From: Euryarchaeota archaeon UBA24
GTDB taxonomy: Archaea; Halobacteriota; Halobacteria; Halobacteriales; Hikarchaeaceae
Length of the DNA: 6,303 nt
Direction: 5' to 3'
Assembly: GCA_002503845.1 (NCBI GenBank)
Contig: DASO01000003.1
Span: 1 to 6,303 of the forward strand
How positions within the stretch are numbered: the stretch's first letter is position 1; every line of letters begins with the position of its first letter. Below are positions 1 to 6,271 of the stretch, piece by piece. Under the pieces are notes generated by a model, which was not told the DNA's origin, made no database searches, and saw only the letters and a program-made list of their open reading frames with translations. The position numbers and the translations under genes were made by a program.

Positions 1-1176
1 ATCCGTACTAACAAATTCAATTACTGTTCCTCTATATTCTGCAAGTTCAATAAGATGTTTCACCACATCTTCTCGCTCGACGAGTTCTATTTTTTCTCCA
101 CACTCTGAGCAGATTTTCTCTATTTTTTTCGAGCGACTCTCTATTATCTCATAGTTTTGATGTCCACTCTTGCATACAATATTTATAACATCTTTTCTAA
201 GATCTGAAGAAATTAAAAGTCTATCAACGGCACCCATAATTAGATTTTCACGTGTTGGAATAAATCCATAAGTAGCCTTCTCCCCTTGATGAAGTTCTTT
301 GAAAAAACGTTCCATAGCGATTTTTTCCTTAACAATCGCAGCACCAGCCAACACATCAGTAGCTGCGTTTACCAATTCATGCAATCCCGATTCATCCGTA
401 TATGATATATCGAACTTTCCTAGTACCTTTTCGCGGAGCTCATGGTGCAAGTAATTACCTTCTAAAAATTCATCCTTTGTTGGGGAAGGCCCTCCTACTA
501 ATATCCCATCCAATTCATATCTATCTGGGACAAAAAGATCCCCTGCCAACTCGGCTATCTCTTTATAAAATTGATCTATTGCCTCCAACCGTAGTCGATG
601 GAACCTTTGCGCAGATTGACCACCCTTACGCTGTTTCCCCGGAACACGTGATGTTGTGCCTTTTACCGGTTCAATTCGTTTCCCTTTTAACCACCCAACA
701 TGTGCTTCCCTCCGATCTAATACCAGTAATCCATACAAACCTACATCAAGCAACATATCTCTAAGTGGTTCTGTTAAAAATGTAGAATCACAGTGGTAAC
801 GAAACGTTTGAATGGGTTGAGGAGGGCTCTCAAAAATTTCTGTAACCATATCTGTCTGCCCACTACCTACATTCACGGCACCTGAAAACAATACCATTCC
901 ATTTGTCGGTGGTTTCTTATAATATCTTAATCGGGCCCGGATAGATGCCAAGGCATTTGTCACATTCGTGCGTGTATCTTTGGATTTAATATTTGCTGCT
1001 TGAGAGTGCTCCTGTGTGACGTGAGACACCACATCTGAAATTTGTTTATCTTCTGGAACATAGATCGTTACTAGTTGAGTACCTGAACCTGTATGTTCTT
1101 CATAATCCTCCAGTAGCCGTTTGAACTCATACTTGCGCTTATCAAGATCATCCGGCGTATCCGCTTCTTTGTCCAT
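1..1176 (-). CDS. prf1: Peptide chain release factor aRF1 (3' end outside the window)
   Basis: Translating the minus strand from the ATG at 1176 gives 392 uninterrupted residues that run off the left edge. This is the archaeal/eukaryotic class-1 release factor, which recognises all three stop codons in the ribosomal A site and triggers hydrolysis of peptidyl-tRNA. Seen directly: the stop-codon-reading NIKS motif at residues 62-65, the YxCxxxF motif (YHCDSTF) at 127-133, and the catalytic GGQ at 185-187 in the context VPGKQRKGGQSAQRF. In the C-terminal domain, C335, H339 and a CSEC pair at 356/359 form a likely zinc-binding mini-domain. The family is about 415 residues, so roughly 25 are missing, including the usual C-terminal tail. 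The start is the only ATG, GTG or TTG in frame downstream of the TGA at 1222-1224. No clear Shine-Dalgarno sequence sits next to it. It is probably co-transcribed with argS, 67 bp upstream. Confidence 0.97.
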   Translation of the reverse strand, partial: MDKEADTPDDLDKRKYEFKRLLEDYEEHTGSGTQLVTIYVPEDKQISDVVSHVTQEHSQAANIKSKDTRTNVTNALASIRARLRYYKKPPTNGMVLFSGAVNVGSGQTDMVTEIFESPPQPIQTFRYHCDSTFLTEPLRDMLLDVGLYGLLVLDRREAHVGWLKGKRIEPVKGTTSRVPGKQRKGGQSAQRFHRLRLEAIDQFYKEIAELAGDLFVPDRYELDGILVGGPSPTKDEFLEGNYLHHELREKVLGKFDISYTDESGLHELVNAATDVLAGAAIVKEKIAMERFFKELHQGEKATYGFIPTRENLIMGAVDRLLISSDLRKDVINIVCKSGHQNYEIIESRSKKIEKICSECGEKIELVEREDVVKHLIELAEYRGTVIEFVSTD

Positions 1177-1245
1177 TGATTTCTCTAACTTTTCATGTCG
1201 TAAGTAAGTATTGACACAGGTTCACACCTCTTCTCAATATATTTT
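1177..1245 (-). promoter_or_regulatory. argS-prf1 gap with possible internal TATA element
   Basis: On the minus strand this gap begins with an AAAATATATT stretch (1236-1245) that overlaps the argS stop codon. It could be a TATA box about 64 nt upstream of the prf1 ATG, which would give prf1 a leader of roughly 35-40 nt. A GAGGTG further down is too far from the ATG to serve as a normal ribosome-binding site. The simplest reading is read-through from argS, with an optional internal promoter. This rests on composition and spacing only. Confidence 0.3.
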
Positions 1246-2986
1246 ACATGGAATCTGGCGACTCAATCCCAACCAGGTATAATGAATTTGACATGGCATT
1301 CTTTGTCGCAGTAACCAATGACAAGCGCGCCGCCATCAACTCAGAATCTGTACCCTTCAATACAGGGCATTCTCGATAAAATATATTGAATTTTTCTGCT
1401 AATTTTTGTGCATATGTTATAATACGATGAGGTTCCAGTGCCTCTGCAGCGGATGAAACAACAAATGGCAATCGAGAAATTTCATGTAATAGATCTAGTT
1501 CTTCTTTAGAATTAAGTAGTGTACTATCTACCCCTTGTATATCCGATTTCTGTTTTGCTAATATTCCACAACAACGTGCATGAACATATTGCATATATGG
1601 GGCACCTTGTCTCTCAAAACTCAGTGCATCATCCCAATCAAATGTTATTCCCTTCCCCGGTTGGGTGGCTACAATTCCACATCTAATTGCACCAATTCCA
1701 ATTTGTCGCGAAATCCTGTCTATATCTGATTTTTTTAGTTCCATTTCTCTAATCCTCGACCCTTCTCGTGCCGTAACTTCCCCTCTAGCTCTTTTCACCG
1801 ATTCGTCAAGTAAATCATCTAAATTAATCCCCGTACCTTTTCGGGTACTCATCCCCCCTTCTGGAAGATTCACCCATGAATAAAACACTTGACGAATTCT
1901 ACTAGTTTCTGCACCTAAAAGTGACAATGTTTTCGTCAATTGTTCAGCCTGAAATTTATGATCTTCTCCAAGTATTGTAACAATTTTATCCGCCCTCTCA
2001 AGTTTCCATTCATGATAACATAAATCTCTAGTTGTATACAACGAAGTACCATCAGATCGTAGGAATACCAATGGTTTTTCTTCTCCCGGAATACCCAATT
2101 TCCAAGCCCCATCTTCTTGGAATGCAGAATCCAACTGTTTCAATCGATCTACCATCTCATCAACTGACCCATCCTGGATAAATTTCGTTTCCCGAATAAA
2201 TTCATCAAATTCAACAGAAATTCGATACAAACATTCTTTCATCCCCCCCAATACCATCTCCGTTATCGATACTAGCTTCTGATATATCTCTTCATCCCCT
2301 GACTCTATCTTTCCTAAAATATCTGAGATTTCAAGTTCAGCAATATTTTTATCTTCAATAGAGGAATTCTCCAAATACACATTTGATAGTTGATAATACC
2401 GAACTATGTCATAATCCCCCCTATCCTTCTTTAGATCTCCCATGTCCCTTTCGTTAAATTTTTCGAATGCCCATATCAACGTTGCAACTTGCTTCCCCGA
2501 ATCATTCACGTAATATTGCCTCTCCACTTGATACCCTGCAAAGGATAAAATTCGAGATATTGAATCTCCTATGATTGGATTACGAGCACGTCCCACATGG
2601 ACTGGCCCCGTTGGGTTGGCACTGGTATGTTCTACGATCACCGTTTCCCCTCTCTTTTGAAACTGGCCATAATTTTCTTCTTGGGCCCCTTCTAACGTTT
2701 CTTTAAAGTATTTCGCCGATGGAACAAAATTTATGTATGGTCCTTCTGCATAAACTCTATCTACATATTGGAAATTTTCTAAATCTAACAATTTAACAAT
2801 TTTTCCTGCCACTTCTGAAGGGGGCTTTCCCATTTCCTTTTGAACACGATATGCGATGTTAGAGGCTAGTATTGCCTCTACCTCTTCTGGAGGCTCTTCC
2901 AGTCCAAAATCACTCATATGGAGGTCAAGTTGGGAACACACACACTCAAATGCATTCTCCACCTCGCTGCGCATTGCGAGGAGCAT
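1244..2986 (-). CDS. argS: Arginyl-tRNA synthetase
   Basis: This 580-residue protein has the usual length and domain order of archaeal/bacterial class I ArgRS, a cytoplasmic enzyme that charges tRNA-Arg using ATP. The N-terminal Add-1-like tRNA-binding domain spans about residues 1-110. The HIGH signature appears as HVGR at 130-133, within HTSANPTGPVHVGRARN. The KMSKS loop appears as MSTRKG at 379-384, inside GGMSTRKGTGINLDDLLDE. The DALR anticodon-binding domain starts near YMQYVHAR (464-471) and runs to the end, GIESPDSM. I chose the ATG at 2986 because, from recall, the first ten residues align without offset to haloarchaeal ArgS. A second ATG lies at 2974. An AAGGA-like sequence (2993-2997) lies 6 nt upstream. 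The gene is first in a leftward unit with prf1 and divergent from taw1. The protein is lysine-rich rather than acidic, unlike halophile orthologues. Confidence 0.97.
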   Translation of the reverse strand: MLLAMRSEVENAFECVCSQLDLHMSDFGLEEPPEEVEAILASNIAYRVQKEMGKPPSEVAGKIVKLLDLENFQYVDRVYAEGPYINFVPSAKYFKETLEGAQEENYGQFQKRGETVIVEHTSANPTGPVHVGRARNPIIGDSISRILSFAGYQVERQYYVNDSGKQVATLIWAFEKFNERDMGDLKKDRGDYDIVRYYQLSNVYLENSSIEDKNIAELEISDILGKIESGDEEIYQKLVSITEMVLGGMKECLYRISVEFDEFIRETKFIQDGSVDEMVDRLKQLDSAFQEDGAWKLGIPGEEKPLVFLRSDGTSLYTTRDLCYHEWKLERADKIVTILGEDHKFQAEQLTKTLSLLGAETSRIRQVFYSWVNLPEGGMSTRKGTGINLDDLLDESVKRARGEVTAREGSRIREMELKKSDIDRISRQIGIGAIRCGIVATQPGKGITFDWDDALSFERQGAPYMQYVHARCCGILAKQKSDIQGVDSTLLNSKEELDLLHEISRLPFVVSSAAEALEPHRIITYAQKLAEKFNIFYRECPVLKGTDSELMAARLSLVTATKNAMSNSLYLVGIESPDSM

Positions 2987-3016
2987 GATATTTCCTTATG
3001 CGCGGTTTGATAAAAG
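2987..3016 (-). promoter_or_regulatory. argS promoter (TATA box) and Shine-Dalgarno-like site
   Basis: On the minus strand CTTTTAT (3010-3016) is centred 27 nt upstream of the argS ATG. That is the normal archaeal TATA-to-start-site distance, so the transcript could be leaderless or nearly so. AAGGA at 2993-2997, 6 nt before the ATG, also fits a Shine-Dalgarno site, but it would be used only if transcription starts further upstream. A second A/T-rich stretch, AAATATGAAAT on the minus strand near 3034-3045, could be an alternative TATA box giving a leader that contains the AAGGA. Confidence 0.45.
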
Positions 3017-3073
3017 ATCACCCCTTTGTCTCCTATTTCATATTTACTTAGATTTCCCCCCTCTCTGAGATCG

Positions 3074-3083
3074 TTTTATTTTT
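3074..3083 (+). promoter_or_regulatory. taw1 TATA-like element
   Basis: TTTTATTTTT is centred about 34 nt upstream of the taw1 ATG at 3112. With an archaeal start site about 25-27 nt downstream, transcription would begin near 3103-3106, giving a leader shorter than 10 nt. That excludes translation from the in-frame TTG at 3082 and agrees with the ATG start. No Shine-Dalgarno sequence is seen. This is inference from position and composition. Confidence 0.45.
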
Positions 3084-3111
3084 GGCATCCGCGAACCACG
3101 GTCTGGTATAT

Positions 3112-4089
3112 ATGAGCTGCCCAGATGGACCCAAACAAGTAGATTACCCCAATTATCATCATATTGGGCATACCGCCGCTCAGACTTGCGGCTGGACTGC
3201 AAACGCATTGAGAGGACAAGGAAAATGCTATAAAAATATTTTCTATGGCATTGAATCGCATCGATGTATCCAAATGACACCAATTGTCAAGTGCAACGAG
3301 CGCTGCGTTTTTTGTTGGCGTGATCACCGAGGCCATGCTTACGAGCTCGATAATGTCGAGTGGGATGATCCCTCTGCTGTCGCGGATGCTTCAATTATTC
3401 TACAGAAAAAAATTCTCTCTGGTTTCGGCGGAAATCAACATGTTAGTCCAGAGACGTTTCAGCAAGCAATGAACCCCCGACATGTCGCTATCTCTCTAGA
3501 TGGGGAACCTACTCTATATCCCTATTTACCCGAGTTAATTGAGGAATTTCATTCCCGTAATATGTCTACCTTTTTGGTTTCTAATGGAACAAATCCTGAT
3601 ATGATTAAAGAGTGTGAACCCACTCAATTATACATTTCAGTCGATGCAGCCGAGAGATCCACTTTTGATAGAGTTGTAAGACCTGTTGAGAAAAACGCAT
3701 GGGAACAACTCATTGATACCATGGATATTCTCCATAAAAAATCCTGTAGAACTGTCCTTAGAACTACACTTCTTAGAGGATGGAATATGGAGAATCCCGA
3801 TTGGTATGCTGCTTTCTATGAACGGGCCGATCCAGATTTCATAGAACTTAAAGCATATATGCATGTGGGACACTCCCGAGATAGACTTTCACGGGATATA
3901 ATGCCTGAAACCCAAGAAATAGTTGACTTTGCAAAAGAAGTAGGATCCTACCTCCCTGAACATACTACTCTCAAAACAGTGCCCATTTCTAGAGTCGTAC
4001 TACTCTCAAAACACGAAGAAACATGGATTCCCATGCTTAAAAAATCTAGTAGTTTTTGGAAAAACGAGACGGTAGCCTACGCCGAATAA
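3112..4089 (+). CDS. taw1: 4-demethylwyosine synthase (archaeal TYW1), radical SAM enzyme
   Basis: This 325-residue radical SAM enzyme converts 1-methylguanosine at position 37 of tRNA-Phe to tricyclic 4-demethylwyosine (imG-14) using pyruvate. It is the second step of archaeal wyosine synthesis, after Trm5. Seen directly: the SAM-cluster motif CNERCVFC with C61, C65 and C68, and upstream cysteines C26, C39 and C52, spaced as in the second iron-sulfur cluster of the family. K41, two residues after C39, matches the lysine reported to form the pyruvate Schiff base in a Pyrococcus homologue (recall). Also present are SLDGEPTLYPYL, FLVSNGTNP and FIELKAYMHVGHSR. No flavodoxin domain is present, as expected for archaea. 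An in-frame TTG at 3082 would add 10 residues, but the ATG at 3112 gives family-like cysteine numbering and suits the TATA element. ribK follows 6 bp downstream. Confidence 0.96.
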   Translation: MSCPDGPKQVDYPNYHHIGHTAAQTCGWTANALRGQGKCYKNIFYGIESHRCIQMTPIVKCNERCVFCWRDHRGHAYELDNVEWDDPSAVADASIILQKKILSGFGGNQHVSPETFQQAMNPRHVAISLDGEPTLYPYLPELIEEFHSRNMSTFLVSNGTNPDMIKECEPTQLYISVDAAERSTFDRVVRPVEKNAWEQLIDTMDILHKKSCRTVLRTTLLRGWNMENPDWYAAFYERADPDFIELKAYMHVGHSRDRLSRDIMPETQEIVDFAKEVGSYLPEHTTLKTVPISRVVLLSKHEETWIPMLKKSSSFWKNETVAYAE

Positions 4090-4095
4090 ATTATT

Positions 4096-4527
4096 ATGGA
4101 TAAAACCACTTTACCCCTTATAGGAACTATCACAACCGGTATGGGAGATGCAAAGAAATTTCTCTCACTTACTGGCTATTTAGATCAATTTCAGTCTATA
4201 CTTGGTTATAAACCATTCCCTGGGACTCTAAATATAACATTGAATGCACATAGTACTCAACTTAAATCAAATCTATCAGACTTGGACTCCCTCTTGATCC
4301 ATGAATGGACCGACGGTGATAGGACATATGGACCTGCTACCTGTTACCCCGCTACCATAACCAAACCCTCTAGTGGTAAACATATCCCTATTCATGCGAT
4401 TCTTCCAGAGAAAACTCGCCATGGAGCGGATCAACTCGAATTGCTCTCTCCTGTTAACTTGAGAAAAACACTATCCATAGACGATACAGACGAATTACAT
4501 ATCTCCATTCACGGAACCAAACGTTAA
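4096..4527 (+). CDS. ribK: CTP-dependent riboflavin kinase (DUF120/RibK), single domain
   Basis: This 143-residue protein matches the archaeal DUF120 kinase, which phosphorylates riboflavin to FMN using CTP instead of ATP; the founding member is Methanocaldococcus jannaschii MJ0056. Motifs in order: a glycine loop TTGMGDAKKFLSL at about residues 13-25, the core PFPGTLNITL at about 40-49, TYGPATCYPATI in the middle, then ILPEKTRH and LELLSPVNLRKTLSIDD towards the C-terminus. The usual GEG of the loop is GDA here, a mild variation. The protein is the catalytic domain alone; the N-terminal winged-helix domain found in many haloarchaeal relatives (recall) is absent, because taw1 ends 6 bp upstream. 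There is no Shine-Dalgarno sequence, so translation is probably coupled to taw1. Charge is balanced, with 15 D/E and 14 K/R. Family assignment is firm; activity is inferred. Confidence 0.92.
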   Translation: MDKTTLPLIGTITTGMGDAKKFLSLTGYLDQFQSILGYKPFPGTLNITLNAHSTQLKSNLSDLDSLLIHEWTDGDRTYGPATCYPATITKPSSGKHIPIHAILPEKTRHGADQLELLSPVNLRKTLSIDDTDELHISIHGTKR

Positions 4528-4549
4528 ATGAATATTCAGTACATAACAA

Positions 4550-4586
4550 CTATATTTTTAACACCACAAGGACTATCAAAAGGAAT
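4550..4586 (+). promoter_or_regulatory. ilvE TATA element and leader
   Basis: TATATTTTTA (4551-4560) is centred about 32 nt upstream of the ilvE ATG, so transcription would start near 4580-4583, only a few nt before the ATG. AAAGGA lies within 2 nt of the ATG, too close for a normal Shine-Dalgarno site, which also suggests leaderless-type initiation. ilvE may therefore have its own promoter in addition to read-through from taw1-ribK. Confidence 0.45.
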
Positions 4587-5519
4587 ATGGCAATATTTGA
4601 TGATATGGACGTTACCACAATTTGGCTAGATGGTTCCTTTGTCGATTGGGATTCTGCACATACTCATGTTTTAAGCCACGGTTTGCACTATGGAGTCGGA
4701 ATTTTTGAGGGAGTTAGATGCTATGATACAGTACGAGGACCTGCAATTTTTAGATGGGATGACCACCTCACTAGATTCTATAACTCAGCAAAGCCCTATG
4801 AAATGGATATCGGATATTCCACTTCCGATCTAACCGAAGCCACACTTGAACTCCTCCGTAGACAGAATCTAAATGCTTGTTACATCCGACCAATTGCATT
4901 TTACGGATACGACCGTCTTGGTCTCAGTCCTGTAGGAATCCCAGTCCAAGTAGCTATCGCCTGCTGGCCCTGGGGTGTTTATCTCGGGGAAGAGGCACTT
5001 TCTTCTGGGGTAGACGTCATGGTGTCTAGTTGGAGGCGATATTCTTCCAACCAAGTTCCAATGAATGCTAAAACAACTGGACTTTATGTCAACAGCGTCC
5101 TTGCCAGTGAAGAAGCCCATAGGAATGGATTTTCAGAAGCAATTCTCTTGAACACTGATGGTAATGTGGCAGAGGGAGCCGGTGAAAATATTTTCCTTAT
5201 TCGAGATGGGGATATCTACACCCCTGACTTGTCCCAAGGAGTTCTTGCTGGTATAACTCGCGAAACTATCATCACGTTGGCTAGGGAAAAAGGCTACACA
5301 GTGTACGACGAAGCTATCATCAGCGAAGACGAGTTGCATTCTGCAGATGAATTATTTTTCACGGGAACTGCAGCTGAGGTAACTCCCATCAAAAAAGTCA
5401 ATGAAACCATTGTTGGAAAGGGATCTCGTGGAGAAATAACAAAAGACCTTCAATCAACATTTTTTGATGTATTAAACCGCAGAAATGAGGCCCACGATGA
5501 ATGGTTTACCTACGTATAG
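4587..5519 (+). CDS. ilvE: Branched-chain amino acid aminotransferase (fold type IV, PLP)
   Basis: This 310-residue protein has the standard BCAT length. It is a cytoplasmic PLP enzyme that transfers the amino group between glutamate and the 2-oxo acids of leucine, isoleucine and valine, the last step of their synthesis and the first of their breakdown. Seen directly: HGLHYGVGIFEGVRCYD at 31-47, R63 in the DDHLTRFYNSAK segment, and PMNAKTTGLYVNS with the PLP lysine K162 and Y167. EGAGENIF carries E196, GVLAGITRET spans 218-227 and FFTGTAAEVTPI spans 257-268; the last two sit in phosphate- and substrate-binding positions of the family. The ATG at 4587 is preferred over the in-frame ATG at 4605 because residues 1-20 match the haloarchaeal N-terminus in recall. 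D-amino-acid aminotransferase and 4-amino-4-deoxychorismate lyase share the fold, but the EGVRCYD and GTAAEVTPI motifs favour BCAT. No other ilv or leu gene is visible nearby. Confidence 0.94.
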   Translation: MAIFDDMDVTTIWLDGSFVDWDSAHTHVLSHGLHYGVGIFEGVRCYDTVRGPAIFRWDDHLTRFYNSAKPYEMDIGYSTSDLTEATLELLRRQNLNACYIRPIAFYGYDRLGLSPVGIPVQVAIACWPWGVYLGEEALSSGVDVMVSSWRRYSSNQVPMNAKTTGLYVNSVLASEEAHRNGFSEAILLNTDGNVAEGAGENIFLIRDGDIYTPDLSQGVLAGITRETIITLAREKGYTVYDEAIISEDELHSADELFFTGTAAEVTPIKKVNETIVGKGSRGEITKDLQSTFFDVLNRRNEAHDEWFTYV

Positions 5520-5583
5520 CTAGATTGAAACATCCCCCTTTTTAAAAAAATTATACCTCCTATTTTTTCGTTTCTGTTTTTTT
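5520..5583. terminator. Convergent T-tract terminators between ilvE and the DUF502 gene
   Basis: Archaeal termination typically uses T-runs on the coding strand without a strong hairpin. For ilvE there is CCCCCTTTTT (5534-5543), then T-runs at 5563-5568 and 5577-5583 inside the end of the opposing gene. For the leftward DUF502 gene, the seven A residues at 5544-5550 read as seven T on its coding strand, 10 nt after its stop codon. The abutting T5-A7 block can thus serve both directions. Confidence 0.55.
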
Positions 5584-6150
5584 AACACCAAAACCCGCAC
5601 TCAGTACCCGAGCTAGCGAATCTTCAACACTTTCATCTGAGTCTTCATACCCTTCTGGATCCATCTCTATTACAAATCCGGTTGTAATATTCGGCGATGT
5701 GGGCATGAACAATATATCTTTTCCATCATCTGTTTTGTTCCCAGTTTTGAATGCTGTCATTTTCATCCCTGGCCACACAGTGACTTTCACTGGAGCTTGA
5801 AGTGTTCCCTCTTCAGATACGGTAGTTTCAACTGCCATTTTCGCAGCGTTGTATACTATCCTAAGCCCCGGAACAAAATTGATAACACCATCAATCCTAG
5901 CTCCAAATAACTCTCCTAATGTAGTTCTCATTAGATACCCCACAATAAATGTTATAGATATCAACAATATAATTGTTAAACTCGCCTGTGCAATTTCCAC
6001 AATAAATTGATTACCTTGGAATGCTCCTCCTATGCGCACAAATGTTAATTGCGAAATCAATCCATATACCCATTTAAGTACATAAACGGTAAGCAACAGT
6101 GGAACTAGTACCACAAGACCGCTTGCCATATTTTTCTTCCACGCTACCAT
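5560..6150 (-). CDS. DUF502 family membrane protein
   Basis: This 196-residue protein belongs to DUF502, an uncharacterised membrane family found in bacteria, plants and archaea. No biochemical function is claimed. There is a hydrophobic segment at about residues 9-32 (GLVVLVPLLLTVYVLKW) and another at about 56-74, separated by a loop of about 23 residues, suggesting two transmembrane helices. Family signatures follow: FVPGLRIVYNAAKMAVETTV (92-111), then LFMPTSPNITTGFVIEM (147-163) and SVEDSLARVLSAG (174-186), with a lysine-rich tail. The ATG at 6150 is preferred; a GTG two codons upstream (6156) is possible and would place AAGGA (6168-6172) 11 nt before the start. There is no other start before the stop codon at 6193-6195. 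The gene converges on ilvE and diverges from the gene at the right edge. Hydrophobicity was judged by eye. Confidence 0.88.
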   Translation of the reverse strand: MVAWKKNMASGLVVLVPLLLTVYVLKWVYGLISQLTFVRIGGAFQGNQFIVEIAQASLTIILLISITFIVGYLMRTTLGELFGARIDGVINFVPGLRIVYNAAKMAVETTVSEEGTLQAPVKVTVWPGMKMTAFKTGNKTDDGKDILFMPTSPNITTGFVIEMDPEGYEDSDESVEDSLARVLSAGFGVKKTETKK

Positions 6151-6156
6151 TTTCAC

Positions 6157-6271
6157 TTCTACAATAGTCCTTGTGAGGTAATGAGCCTCCCGCTATCATA
6201 TTGTATTGATACATTTTACTATTTTATTTCTCCAACCCCTTCTCTTACCAAAATAGAACTGCCTAAGTCAA
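6157..6271. promoter_or_regulatory. Divergent promoter region, DUF502 gene and right-edge gene
   Basis: This roughly 115-bp gap holds an A/T-rich core. TTTACTATTTTATTT (6215-6229) could act as a TATA element in either direction: about 48 nt upstream of the rightward ATG at 6272, or about 70 nt upstream of the DUF502 start. A TATCA/TGATA inverted repeat (5-bp arms, about 6194-6210) and a minus-strand GGGAGG (about 6187-6192) lie on the DUF502 side. Neither TATA placement gives the tight spacing seen for argS and ilvE, so the exact elements are unresolved. Confidence 0.3.

Noticed and set aside
402..764. 120-codon open frame on the plus strand
   Set aside because: It lies wholly antisense to the aRF1 gene, which has NIKS and GGQ motifs. 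The translation shows no recognisable domain.
1665..1883. Plus-strand open frame inside argS
   Set aside because: It is antisense to the KMSKS-loop region of a full-length ArgS. The same reasoning excludes 2856-3068, which overlaps the argS N-terminus and promoter.
2987..3111. Possible small RNA or riboswitch in the argS-taw1 gap
   Set aside because: No stable hairpin, box C/D motif or known riboswitch core was recognised, and both sides are accounted for by promoter elements.
3044..3336. Two overlapping open frames on the minus strand (3044-3283 and 3076-3336) upstream of argS
   Set aside because: Both are antisense to the N-terminal third of taw1, whose cluster cysteines fix the real frame. 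Neither translation shows family-like features.
3284..3472. Open frames overlapping taw1 in other frames (3284-3472 plus, 3637-3873 minus)
   Set aside because: They are short and fully inside a convincing radical SAM gene, with no start signal or motif.
4869..5339. Minus-strand open frames inside ilvE (4869-5120 and 5133-5339)
   Set aside because: They are shadows of the aminotransferase reading frame, with no independent support.
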